A stretch of DNA of 64,000 nucleotides from Nitriliruptoraceae bacterium (GCA_003558435.1 PWLR01000271.1:30876-94875); one strand, 5' to 3'; positions 29,620-39,234 are shown, counted from the stretch's first letter. Made by a program: numbers and translations. Notes: generated by a model from the letters alone, not told the origin.

Positions 29620-29706
29620 CACGTCTGCCCCGGATCCCATGACCGGGTTGGTTGACCTCGAACCGACCCGGGCTCCGACCCGACGCCACGCCGCCGATCT
29701 CATTCC

Positions 29707-30372
29707 TCAACCGGTGGGACTGCAACCTCCCAGCGACACCATCCCCCACAGTTCGTCGTCGCGGATCATCCCCCACGTGTGGAAGCTCTCATCGCTCACC
29801 CGGTATTCGAAGTCGACGACGGTCTGGCCGCGCTCGACGCGTCGGTACTCGGCCATGTCGTCGGGCGGCTCGACTTCCTGGGATTGGTTGGCGACCGCGT
29901 CGGCCAATGCTGCCTCGGGCGTAGGGAAGGTGGGCTCGAGGGGGAAGTCCGCGTCGAAGCAGTCGAACTCGACGCCCGGCTCCCGGTACCTGACGATGTC
30001 GATCGCCGTGCCAGAGACGAGATCGATGACGGTCCGGTCGGCGAGTGGCCTCTCGAGCGGGACCTCGACGACATCGGCACAGGCGGCATCAATGTCGCTG
30101 ACGACCAGCGTGGTGACCACCCGGATTCGGATCTCGTCACCGTCCTCCTCGAGCGCGTCGAGCACCGGATCGCCGTTGCACGAGGGGAGGTCGATGAGGA
30201 GCTCACTCGTGCCGACCAGCGTGGACCCGTACCCGTCGAGAGCGACCGGGCCTCGTTCGGTCTCGACCACCTCGAGCCCGGCACCCGCGTCCGGCGTCGG
30301 CCCGGAGGCTGCACCGCATCCGGCCAGGACCAAGCCTGCTGCCGCGACCACGGCCAGCAACATCCTGATCAT
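29707..30372 (-). CDS. hypothetical lipoprotein
   Basis: MIRMLLAVVAAAGLVLAGCG lipoprotein signal, then a soluble domain with no family I recognise. Confidence 0.6.
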   Translation of the reverse strand: MIRMLLAVVAAAGLVLAGCGAASGPTPDAGAGLEVVETERGPVALDGYGSTLVGTSELLIDLPSCNGDPVLDALEEDGDEIRIRVVTTLVVSDIDAACADVVEVPLERPLADRTVIDLVSGTAIDIVRYREPGVEFDCFDADFPLEPTFPTPEAALADAVANQSQEVEPPDDMAEYRRVERGQTVVDFEYRVSDESFHTWGMIRDDELWGMVSLGGCSPTG

Positions 30373-30527
30373 CCCGTTCTCCCTGGTCGGTGCTGTCGTA
30401 GGACGGCGCGAAGGCCGCGTCGGTTCCAGGTCGGTTCAGGCACCCACGGCAGACGGTCGACGGAGCGCTTCCCTGGGTCACGGCGAGCACCTGAACCGCC
30501 CCGACCGTCGGACTCGACGAGCACACC

Positions 30528-30926
30528 TCAGTAGGGCGACGCGAGGTCCGTGAACATGGGGAAGTGCCTGACGTTGCGGGTCCACAACGCAGCGCCCGCA
30601 TCCTCGGGGGCACCGATGACGTGGGCGGTCGCCGCGATGATGTAGTCCATCGGGTCGATGCCGCTATGCGACCGGGCGTACTGGCTGGCGAACATGCCTG
30701 CCCCCTCGGCGATGAGGTCATCGACCGCGATCCATGAGATGCCGTCCAGCAGCCGCCGCGTTGGTTGCTCCTCGTGGGGACGCATGCCAGCCAGGACCTC
30801 GACCTTGACCACGACCGAGGCCGCCAGGTCGTGCCCGGCCTCCACCGCGCCGCGCACGGCGTCGAGCGCAGCCCGGTTGCCCCGCAGCAGGTCGATGACC
30901 ACGGAGGTGTCCAGCAGGACCGTCAC
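30528..30926 (-). CDS. PIN-domain RNase toxin (VapC family)
   Basis: VLLDTSVVIDLLRGN ... DPMDYIIAATAHVIGA acidic PIN motifs. Confidence 0.85.
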   Translation of the reverse strand: MTVLLDTSVVIDLLRGNRAALDAVRGAVEAGHDLAASVVVKVEVLAGMRPHEEQPTRRLLDGISWIAVDDLIAEGAGMFASQYARSHSGIDPMDYIIAATAHVIGAPEDAGAALWTRNVRHFPMFTDLASPY

Positions 30927-31189
30927 CCGTTGGCGTCGGCGAGACGCTTGGCCATCCCCGGCCGGATGCGCTCGACATAGGCCGCGCCGTCCTCGTCGTG
31001 GGCCTCATCGGTCCACGCACCGAAACCCGCTTCGAGCGCGGCGAGGCGCTCCTCGCGACCGATCGGGCCGTAGGACGTATCGACAGCCCGGCGCACCAGT
31101 TCAGCGAGCCCGAGACCGGTCTGCTCGGATTCGGCGCGCAGCAGCGCGTATTGCTCGTCGGTCAGCGTGATCTGGGTGCGGTGGCTCAT
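30923..31189 (-). CDS. antitoxin of the VapBC module (ribbon-helix-helix type)
   Basis: HRTQITLTDEQYALLRAESEQTGLGLAELVRRAVD; 4-nt overlap with the PIN toxin. Confidence 0.72.
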   Translation of the reverse strand: MSHRTQITLTDEQYALLRAESEQTGLGLAELVRRAVDTSYGPIGREERLAALEAGFGAWTDEAHDEDGAAYVERIRPGMAKRLADANG

Positions 31190-31392
31190 GGTGATGGAAG
31201 GCTACATCGCGACGGCCCACACGTCACCGGGATCCATGGCCAGGTGTGAACAGCGCCGCCGCGAGATGTCCACGGCCCATCGCGGCACCCGTGGACCCAC
31301 CAGCACCACGGCCACCTGACACCCACCCGGCAACTCGCGGCCAACCCGACGTCTGGGTCTCCCCCGCCGCCCAGCTGCAGCGGTTGGCCGAC

Positions 31393-31424
31393 AAAAAGGG
31401 GGAGGCGCATGTCGCGCCTCCCCC
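31393..31424 (-). terminator. Rho-independent terminator of nrdJ
   Basis: Minus strand: GGGGGAGGCGC-GACAT-GCGCCTCCCCC-TTTTTG, downstream of the nrdJ stop. Confidence 0.85.
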
Positions 31425-31492
31425 CTCGTCGTGCCGTGTCCTGCGGTCGGTCCGGTTGGCCGCGTGCCCGATGCGCAGGCACTCCAGAAGTC

Positions 31493-31568
31493 GTGCAACT
31501 TCGCTCTAACTCGGGTGCAACTTCGCTCTAGAAAAGCTGCGATTCCGCGCTCTAACTCCGTTGCAACC
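31493..31568. repeat. about 22-bp degenerate direct repeats GTGCAACTTCGCTCTAACTCGG
   Basis: Units at 31493-31514, 31515-31530 (partial) and 31538-31560 (diverged), plus terminal GTTGCAAC. Confidence 0.7.
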
Positions 31569-31574
31569 TGCCAA

Positions 31575-34412
31575 TCACGAACAGCCGCTCGTGGTGCCGC
31601 AGGACTCACAGACGTGGCAGGCACCGGCACGCTGCATCTTGATCCCGCAGTCGAAGCACATCGGTGAGTCGTGATCGACCGGCATCGACATGCTCCGCTC
31701 GGCCTGTAGCGGCTCGGCCCTGGTGACCTGCTCCGCGGTCGGCGCGGTCGGCACCGCCGGCTGCACGTCGCCGTAGCCCTCGTCGACCATGCGGGTGCGC
31801 TCGTCGATCGAGTAGATCCCCAGCGCCTCGCGCTTGTCGTAGGGCAGGTACTCCAGCGCCACCTTGCGGGCGAGGAAGTCGACGATCGACGTCGCGAAAC
31901 GGACCTCGTCATCGTCGGTCATGCCGGCCGGCTCGAAGCGCATGTTCATGAACTTGCTGACGTAGGCCTCGAGCGGCACGCCGTACTGCAGGCCGATCGA
32001 CATGGAGATCGCGAACGCGTCCAACAGTCCCGACAGCGTCGAGCCCTGCTTGCCGAGCTTCACGAACAGCTCACCGACACCGTCCCCCGGGTACTCGCCG
32101 GTGGTGATGTAGCCCTTGGCCTCGCCGACCCGGAACGAGATCGTCTGCGACGGGCGGGTCTTGGGCAGCTTGCGCCGCATCGGGACCGCAGCGACGGCGG
32201 GTGCTGCCGGCTCGGCGACCGGGTCGACGGCCTTCTTCGACACGCTGAGCGGTTGCGCGACCTTGCAGTTGTCGCGGTAGATCGCGATCGCCTTGATCCC
32301 GAGCTTCCAGGCATCGAGGTGCAGCTGCTCGACATCGGCGACCGTCGCCTCCTCGGGCAGGTTGACCGTCTTGGAGATCGCGCCGGAGATGAACGGCTGC
32401 GCGGCGGCCATCATCTTGGTGTGACCCATGTAGTGGATGGCGTCGTCACCCATCGCGCACTGGAAGACCCGGGTGTGCTCGGGCTTCAATGCCGGTGCAC
32501 CGTGGATGTTCTTGTTCTCGGCGATGTAGGCGATGATCGCCTCGACCTGCTCGGGCTCGTAGCCGAGGTGCTCGAGGGCGCGTGGGACCGTCTGGTTGAC
32601 GATCTCGATCGACGCGCCGCCGACCATCTTCTTCATCTTGACCAGGCCGAGATCGGGCTCGATGCCGGTGGTGTCGCAGTCCATCATCAGCCCGATGGTG
32701 CCGGTCGGTGCCAGCACGGTGGCCTGCGAGTTGCGGTAGCCGTACTCCTCACCGAGTTCCAGCGCCTCGTCCCAGGAGGTGCGAGCCGCGGCCAGCAGGT
32801 CGTCGGCGACCGGACGCGGGTCGATCGCGTCGACGGCGTCACGGTGCTTGCCGATGACCCGCAACATCGAGGTCGCGTTCTTCGCGTACCCGTTGTGGGC
32901 GCCCTTGACCTTCGCGAGCTCGGCCGAGGTGCGGTAGGCGTGACCGGTCATCAGCGCCGTCAACGCACCACACCACGCACGGCCTTCGTCGGAGTCGTAG
33001 GGCAACCCGATCGACATCAGGAGCCCTCCGAGGTTGGCGTAGCCGAGACCGAGCTCACGGAAATCGATCGCGTTCTTGCCGATCGACTCGACCGGGTAGG
33101 ACGAGTACCCGACGATGATCTCCTGAGCGGTGAAGATGATCTCGACCGCCCGCTTGTAGGCCTCGACGTCGAACCGTGCCTCGTCGTAGTCGTAGAACTT
33201 CTTGAGGTTGAGGCTCGCGAGGTTGCAGGCGGAGTCATCCAGGTGCATGTACTCACTGCACGGGTTGGAGCCGTTGATGCGGCCCGACTCGGGCGAGGTG
33301 TGCCAGTCGTTGATCGTGGTGTCGTACTGCATGCCGGGGTCGGCACACGACCACGAGGCTTCCGAGATCTGGCGCATGATGTCGCGCGCGTCCTTGTACT
33401 CGATGACCTCACCGGTGGTCACCGCCCGCACCGGGTAGGTCGTGCCAGCCTCGTAGGCCTCCATGAACTCGTCGGTGACGCGCACCGAGTTGTTGGCGTT
33501 CTGGTACTGGATCGAGGCGTAGTCGTCGCCGTCGAGGTCCATGTCGAACCCGGCCTCGCGCAGCACACGGATCTTCTTCTCCTCCTTCGCCTTGGTCCAG
33601 AGGAACTCCTCGATGTCCGGGTGGTCGACGTTGAGGATGACCATCTTGGCTGCGCGACGGGTCTTGCCCCCCGACTTGATCGTGCCGGCGGACGCATCCG
33701 CGCCGCGCATGAACGACACGGGGCCGGAGGCCTCACCGCCGCCCTTGAGCGTCTCCTTCGACGAGCGGATCGAGGACAGGTTGATGCCGGCGCCCGAGCC
33801 GCCCTTGAAGATCGTGCCCTCCTCCACGTACCAGTTGAGGATCGAGCTCATCGTGTCCTCGACCGACAGGATGAAGCAGGCGGAGCACTGGGGCTCGTCC
33901 TCGACCCCGACGTTGAACCACACCGGCGAGTTGAACGCGGCCTTCTGGTGGACGAGCAGGTGCTTGAGTTCGGCCTCGAAGACCTCGGCGGAGTCCTCGT
34001 CGGCGAAGTACCCGCCGTCGATCCCCCATGCGGTGATCGTGTCGGCGACACGGTCGATCATCTGCTTGACCGAGTACTCGCGTTCCGGGGTGCCGAGGGT
34101 GCCGCGGAAGTACTTCTGCGAGACGATCTGGGTGGCCATCATCGACCAGGACGTCGGGAACTCGACGCCACGCTGCTCGAAGGAGACCGTCTGATCGCGC
34201 CAGTTGGTCAGCACCGCGTCGCGGGACTCCCAGGCGAGCTCGTCGTAGGGGTGGACGCCGGCACGGGTGAAGAAGCGCTCGAGCTTCAGACCGTGACCAT
34301 CGCCGGCCTCGACCACGCGCAACGGGTCGCTGGCGCGATCGCCGGTCGTGCGGGTCGCCTCGGGGAGGCCGTTGACGACCGTCGGGTCGTTGGCGCGGGT
34401 GGTGTCAGCCAT
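31575..34412 (-). CDS. nrdJ: vitamin B12-dependent (class II) ribonucleotide reductase
   Basis: NSPVWFNVGVEDEPQCSACFILSVEDTMSSI, FKGGSGAGINLSSIR, NPCSEYMHLDDSACNLASLNL, C-terminal CFDCGIKMQRAGACHVCESCGTTSGCS. Confidence 0.94.
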   Translation of the reverse strand: MADTTRANDPTVVNGLPEATRTTGDRASDPLRVVEAGDGHGLKLERFFTRAGVHPYDELAWESRDAVLTNWRDQTVSFEQRGVEFPTSWSMMATQIVSQKYFRGTLGTPEREYSVKQMIDRVADTITAWGIDGGYFADEDSAEVFEAELKHLLVHQKAAFNSPVWFNVGVEDEPQCSACFILSVEDTMSSILNWYVEEGTIFKGGSGAGINLSSIRSSKETLKGGGEASGPVSFMRGADASAGTIKSGGKTRRAAKMVILNVDHPDIEEFLWTKAKEEKKIRVLREAGFDMDLDGDDYASIQYQNANNSVRVTDEFMEAYEAGTTYPVRAVTTGEVIEYKDARDIMRQISEASWSCADPGMQYDTTINDWHTSPESGRINGSNPCSEYMHLDDSACNLASLNLKKFYDYDEARFDVEAYKRAVEIIFTAQEIIVGYSSYPVESIGKNAIDFRELGLGYANLGGLLMSIGLPYDSDEGRAWCGALTALMTGHAYRTSAELAKVKGAHNGYAKNATSMLRVIGKHRDAVDAIDPRPVADDLLAAARTSWDEALELGEEYGYRNSQATVLAPTGTIGLMMDCDTTGIEPDLGLVKMKKMVGGASIEIVNQTVPRALEHLGYEPEQVEAIIAYIAENKNIHGAPALKPEHTRVFQCAMGDDAIHYMGHTKMMAAAQPFISGAISKTVNLPEEATVADVEQLHLDAWKLGIKAIAIYRDNCKVAQPLSVSKKAVDPVAEPAAPAVAAVPMRRKLPKTRPSQTISFRVGEAKGYITTGEYPGDGVGELFVKLGKQGSTLSGLLDAFAISMSIGLQYGVPLEAYVSKFMNMRFEPAGMTDDDEVRFATSIVDFLARKVALEYLPYDKREALGIYSIDERTRMVDEGYGDVQPAVPTAPTAEQVTRAEPLQAERSMSMPVDHDSPMCFDCGIKMQRAGACHVCESCGTTSGCS

Positions 34413-34632
34413 GGATTCGGTGCTCCTGTGTTCGCGCCCGGCGGCCCTCACGGGCCAGCGTCGTGACGGTGGGATGGGGGTACGTCTCGCTCCGCTGACG
34501 ACTCACTCGAAGGGAATTACACGAGTGGAAGTCGTTGGAGCACTGAACCTCCACCGGGGACGCTACGCAAGCAGGTGATGCGCGCCCAACCAACCCTCGT
34601 CACAACCGGTGGTGGTGAGACGAACGACCTAG

Positions 34633-34648
34633 ACACTACATGTAGTGT
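34633..34648. promoter_or_regulatory. NrdR box upstream of nrdJ
   Basis: Perfect 16-bp palindrome ACACTACATGTAGTGT, matching the family consensus acaCwAtATaTwGtgt in form. Confidence 0.78.
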
Positions 34649-34967
34649 TCCCACACGATGTCCCCCGGTTGAACGCAGGTTCTCCCCAACTGATGACCAT
34701 GTTGTCCACAGCCTGCTCCACCGCTCGCTATCGGCAAGCAGCGCGCACCGCGCGCGAACATGTCCGTTCAGCAGGCACGGGGGTCCAGCACCGCGCGCGC
34801 CCGACCCACGCGGTGGCTCCGGGCCGGTGTGGTGGTCTATGGGTAGGGAACGGTCCCGCTCACCTGAGCCCCGGTGCTCTAGCATCGTTGGACGCTCTGG
34901 CAGGCAGGTAGGGGCCCGGACGGTGTGATCGCACCGTGCGGTGGCGTGGACCGCGGCGGAGGCACCG

Positions 34968-36683
34968 ATGGGCAACGAACAACGGTCGACGGCAGAGGAC
35001 GAGAACGCCGACGAACGCTCCCAAGAGCCGAAGGAGACCGGGATCCCGGTCTCCGAAGCGCTGGCCGATCACGTGGCGGTCGGCAAGGCACACGACGAGC
35101 GCGTGCCCACCTGGCTCGACACCGCGGTGCAGTACACCTGGCGCGCCCTGGTCATCGCCGTCGGCATCGCCGCCGTCATCTTCGCGTTGACCCGCCTCTA
35201 CCTCGTCTCGTTGCCGATCATCCTCGCGCTCATCCTGGCAACGATCTGTGTCCCTCCGGCCCGACGGCTCGAACGCCTCGGTCTGCCCCGGCTCGCCGCC
35301 GCGTTCCTGGTGGTCATCGGCGGGATCGGCTCGGTCGTCGGCGTCGGGGCACTGCTGACCCCGACGTTCATCGAGCAGGGCCGTGAACTGCAGCCCAGCA
35401 TCGCCGAGGGGGTCGACTCGGTGCTCATGTGGCTCGAGGAGGGGCCGATCGGCTACGACCGCACGGAACTCGAGGAACTGTTCAACCAGGCGCTCATGAC
35501 CCTCGAGGACCAGGCCGGGACGATCGCGAGTCAGGTCGGCACCCTCGCGGTCGCGATCGGACAGGGCATCGCGGCGCTGGCACTCGCGATCGTGCTGCTG
35601 TTCTTCTTCGTCAAGGACGGCGAGCAGATCGTCGCATGGTGCATCGGACTCGTACCCGCCCACCACAGCGACACCGCGCGCGCCGCGGGCGCGCGGGGGT
35701 GGGTGGCGCTGTCGGGGTTCGTGCGCGGGACCGCGCTGGTCGCGTTGATCGATGCGCTCGGTATCGGCATCGGCTTGTTCATCCTGGGTATCCCGGCGTA
35801 CCTGCCACTGGCGGTCTTGATCTTCTTCGGCGGGTTCATCCCCGTCATCGGTGCCACCGTCACCGGGTTGCTGGCCGTGCTGGTCGCGCTGGCCAGCGGC
35901 GCCGAACTACCCGGTGGCACCAGCGTGGGGGGACTCACCGCGGCGCTGATCGTCGGTGGACTCGTACTGGTGGTCCAACAGGTCGAGTCCAACGTCCTGC
36001 AACCCACCATCATGCGCCGCGCGGTGGCCTTGCATCCGGTGGTGATCCTGGCGGTGTTGACCGGCGGTGCCGTTCTGATCGGTGTGGTCGGAGCGTTCCT
36101 CGCGGTTCCGGTCGCCGCCGTGGCGGCCGCCGTCGGCAACGAGCTGCGGTTGCGTCACGAGATCGCGATCCGGGGAGGGGTCGCAGGCCCGTCGCCGATC
36201 GGCGGTCCGGGGGTCGACCCGGAGACCGTGCGGGTGCAGTTCCCGGCCGACACCCAACTGCGGGCCGCCGCCCGACGCCGCGAGGGCAAACCACCGCGCC
36301 AGCGCCGCTCGCGGCAACGCACCCGTACCCACGAACGCGCCGAGGAGTCGGAGACGACCGTCGCGGTCAGCGCCCCGATCGCCACCGCAGAACCCGAGGG
36401 CGACGAGCATGCGTCGTTCGACGAACGGTCCGGGGAGGCCACCCGGGACGGGCGCGCGAGCGAGCACGAACACGAGGGCGACGACGACGAGGACGACCTC
36501 GCGCTACGGACGGCGGACCTGAAGATCCCGCTGCGCCGAGTCGACCGTTCCGCAGGCTCGGGCAACGGCACCGCTACCGACGCGACCAAGGCGACCGATG
36601 CGGCGCGCCGACCGTCCGACGCCGCCGGCGACGCGGCTGCCGATGATCCGCCCGTCCCGGACCGACCGGGCGCGGGCGGCTGA
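34968..36683 (+). CDS. AI-2E family transporter (PerM/YdiK-like) with long charged C-terminal tail
   Basis: Polytopic; LILATICVPPARRLERLGLPRLAAAFLVV, FFGGFIPVIGATVTGLLAVLVALA, QVESNVLQPTIMRRAVALHPVVIL. Confidence 0.87.
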   Translation: MGNEQRSTAEDENADERSQEPKETGIPVSEALADHVAVGKAHDERVPTWLDTAVQYTWRALVIAVGIAAVIFALTRLYLVSLPIILALILATICVPPARRLERLGLPRLAAAFLVVIGGIGSVVGVGALLTPTFIEQGRELQPSIAEGVDSVLMWLEEGPIGYDRTELEELFNQALMTLEDQAGTIASQVGTLAVAIGQGIAALALAIVLLFFFVKDGEQIVAWCIGLVPAHHSDTARAAGARGWVALSGFVRGTALVALIDALGIGIGLFILGIPAYLPLAVLIFFGGFIPVIGATVTGLLAVLVALASGAELPGGTSVGGLTAALIVGGLVLVVQQVESNVLQPTIMRRAVALHPVVILAVLTGGAVLIGVVGAFLAVPVAAVAAAVGNELRLRHEIAIRGGVAGPSPIGGPGVDPETVRVQFPADTQLRAAARRREGKPPRQRRSRQRTRTHERAEESETTVAVSAPIATAEPEGDEHASFDERSGEATRDGRASEHEHEGDDDEDDLALRTADLKIPLRRVDRSAGSGNGTATDATKATDAARRPSDAAGDAAADDPPVPDRPGAGG

Positions 36684-36708
36684 CCATCCGGCGCCCTCGA
36701 ACCGGAGA

Positions 36709-38076
36709 TCAGGCGTCGATCCCCCACCCGGGGGCGTGACGGCTCCACGGCACCAGTGCTTCGAGCTGCGCCGCGACGGACAGCACCAACGCCTCCCGGC
36801 CCGGTCCGGCCACGATCTGGACCGACAACGGGCGTCCCCCGTCCTCCCACAGCGGCACGACCGCCGCCGGCAGGTCGGCGAGGTTCCAGGCCGCGAAGAA
36901 CGGGTAGGTGGAGAGGTTCGCGGCGATGTTCGCCGCCCACGGCTTGGTGTGCCATGCGCCGGCCGCCGGTTGGGTCCGTGCGAACGCCGGCGTGATCAGC
37001 ACGTCGTAATCCTCGAAGAACGGCGCGACCCGCTCGCGCCAGCGGAGCGCATCCTCCTCGCGCACCGGCGCGACCTTGGCGAGCCGCTCCCCCGCGCCCA
37101 GGTGCGCGCGGGTCCTCGGTTGCAGTTCGTCCACGTCGAGGTCGAGCGCCGCCACGTCCGCACCGGCCCCCTGGGTCCAGCGGGCGATGCACGCCTGCAC
37201 CATCTGTCGGTCGTAGGGCGGATCCTCGTGGACGACCGCGTGGCCCGCATGGTTCAGCAGGCGTCCGGCCTCGATCGCGGCTTCGCGCCACGCCGAGGTG
37301 ACGACCACCCCGGGCGCGGCGGCCTTCCACGACACCGCCACGTTGAGCTCGCGTTCGACGGGGCGAACGTCTCGCAGTGTCGTCGAGCCAGCTATGACAT
37401 CCAGCATCAGCGCCGCGTCGGCGACCGTGGTGGCGATCGGACCGAACCGGCTCATCCCGAACCAATGCGGCTGACCGCCGAGTTCGACCCCGGCCACGTC
37501 CGTGCCGGGCTCGATGCCGACCGCCCCGCATGCGGCCGCCGGGATGCGTACCGACCCCAACCCGTCGGAGCCGAGCGCCAGCGGCACGATGCCGGCAGCG
37601 ACCGCACCACCAGAGCCTCCCGACGAGCCGCCGGCGGACCGGGTCGGATCCCACGGGCTGACCGCGGTCCCATCGAGGTCGTCGCTGGTCCCCCAGAGCG
37701 ACAGCTCCGGGCACCGGGTCTTGCCGATGACCACCGCACCGGCTTTGCGCAGCCGCTTGACGATCGGATGATCGTGCGACGCCGGATCCTTCGAGGTGGC
37801 GCGCGAGCCGTAGCGGGTCGGCTCGCCCGAGACGTCGACCACGTCCTTGATCGCGATCGGGACACCCGCCAGCGGCAGCGCGAACCGGTCGTCGCGTGCG
37901 TCCACCACGGCGGCTTCGCCGAGCGCGGCCCGCCGCCGGGTCGACACGAAGGCCCCCAGACGGTGCTCCACCTCGGCCAGGTGGTCGAGGTGGGCCCGGA
38001 CCACCTCGGTGGCCGTGGTCTCCCCGGCGCGCACCGCCGCTGCCAGCTCCGTTGCCGGACGTCCCACCAGCTCCAC
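36709..38076 (-). CDS. amidase (amidase signature family)
   Basis: VPIAIKDVVDVSG, TRSAGGSSGGSGGAVAAGIVPLALGSDGLGSVRIPAAACG. The ORF extends upstream to 39207, but homology starts near GTG 38076. Confidence 0.88.
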   Translation of the reverse strand: MELVGRPATELAAAVRAGETTATEVVRAHLDHLAEVEHRLGAFVSTRRRAALGEAAVVDARDDRFALPLAGVPIAIKDVVDVSGEPTRYGSRATSKDPASHDHPIVKRLRKAGAVVIGKTRCPELSLWGTSDDLDGTAVSPWDPTRSAGGSSGGSGGAVAAGIVPLALGSDGLGSVRIPAAACGAVGIEPGTDVAGVELGGQPHWFGMSRFGPIATTVADAALMLDVIAGSTTLRDVRPVERELNVAVSWKAAAPGVVVTSAWREAAIEAGRLLNHAGHAVVHEDPPYDRQMVQACIARWTQGAGADVAALDLDVDELQPRTRAHLGAGERLAKVAPVREEDALRWRERVAPFFEDYDVLITPAFARTQPAAGAWHTKPWAANIAANLSTYPFFAAWNLADLPAAVVPLWEDGGRPLSVQIVAGPGREALVLSVAAQLEALVPWSRHAPGWGIDA

Positions 38077-38331
38077 GTACCCTCTCCCTCGTCGTCGGTA
38101 CGAACCACGCGCAACCCTAACCGGGCGGCGTGGCCGAACCGCGCGGACCTCACTGGTCGCCAGGGCCATCCGACCCCGACGGCGATCGTCGCGGTCTGGC
38201 ACCCTGCCCGCACCTTGGCGTCCACATGCGCGGAACCGAAGTTGCTTCGGGACAGCTCGCGCCCACCAGGTCGAGCCCGCAGCGCCGCATCCTCGATCCC
38301 CATCGACGCCCCCTGACCCCGGAGATCCAAC

Positions 38332-39234
38332 GTGTCGCCAGAACGCCGCAGCCCCGAGGTCCGTCTGAGGGTCCTGGTGTCCGATGACGCCCCATGGGTC
38401 GTCGACATCGATCGTGTGGCGGCCACGGCGCTGGCCCGCAGCCACGGTTGGGAGGTCGACAAGCTCGCGGCGGAGCTCGACGAGGGCTCCTGGGCATCGG
38501 ATGACCGGTGGGGCTGGGCGGTGATGGTCGATGGCCAGCCCCACGGCTTCGCCCTGGTCACCGGCATGGAGACGCGTGACGCGGAGATGTCGATCCGCAT
38601 CGGTCCGGCGGTACGAGGCCGGGGGGTGGGACGTGAGGTGCTGCGCCAACTCGCCGACCACCACTTCCAGGCCAGCGACGAACTCGTGCGGTTCACCGGT
38701 CGCGCCCACGAGCACAACGTGCCGATGCAGCGCGTGTTCAACGCCGCGGGCTTCCGGATGGAGGCTCGTTACCGTGACGCCTTCGAGCAGGCCGACGGTC
38801 GGTTCGCCTCCGAGTGGGGCTACGCGCTGACGCGGGCCGACTGGGAGGCCGGACGCCATCGCGCCGAGGGTCAGGCCTACGACCTGCACGGGCTGAACTT
38901 CACGATCGAGGAGACCTCCGAGGGGCCGTCGCAACCGGGGCTGTTGCTGAGGTTCCTGCAGGATGGCAAGCGGGTCATCGGCCGCTACGAGGGCCGCGAG
39001 ATCGTCGACGGCGAACTGGGCGGGATCCTGACCGGCGACCTGCTGCGCTACCGCTTCGTCCACGGCCAGGAGCATCGCGGCCGCGTCCAGGAGACGCTCG
39101 GGCGCGGGCGTGCCCGCTTCCAACGGCGCGAGGACGGTCGCCTCGAACTGCTCGACCAGTGGTCGGACGACGACGGCAACCACGGGCGCCGGGTCCTGAT
39201 CCAGCAACGCACCGAGGAACGGACCGAGGGATGA
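38332..39234 (+). CDS. GNAT N-acetyltransferase fused to a C-terminal beta-rich domain
   Basis: SIRIGPAVRGRGVGREVLRQLADHHF...NVPMQRVFNAAGFRMEARYRD, then LLLRFLQDGKRVIGRYEGREIVDGELGGILTGDLLRYRFVHG...RREDGRLELLDQWS. Confidence 0.75.
   Translation: MSPERRSPEVRLRVLVSDDAPWVVDIDRVAATALARSHGWEVDKLAAELDEGSWASDDRWGWAVMVDGQPHGFALVTGMETRDAEMSIRIGPAVRGRGVGREVLRQLADHHFQASDELVRFTGRAHEHNVPMQRVFNAAGFRMEARYRDAFEQADGRFASEWGYALTRADWEAGRHRAEGQAYDLHGLNFTIEETSEGPSQPGLLLRFLQDGKRVIGRYEGREIVDGELGGILTGDLLRYRFVHGQEHRGRVQETLGRGRARFQRREDGRLELLDQWSDDDGNHGRRVLIQQRTEERTEG

Noticed and set aside
29390-30553. 387-aa plus ORF over the lipoprotein region
   Set aside because: Ser/Thr/Arg-rich antisense reading. The minus-strand lipoprotein with a clear lipobox is better supported.
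32253-34466. 737-aa plus-strand ORF
   Set aside because: Antisense shadow of nrdJ, which is unambiguous on the minus strand.
34412-34640. Cobalamin riboswitch upstream of nrdJ
   Set aside because: I could not recognise a B12 box or associated core; only the long leader is noted.
36709-39207. 832-aa minus ORF as one long amidase
   Set aside because: Only 36709-38076 is amidase. The rest is antisense to the GNAT fusion gene at 38332-39234 and has no homology features.
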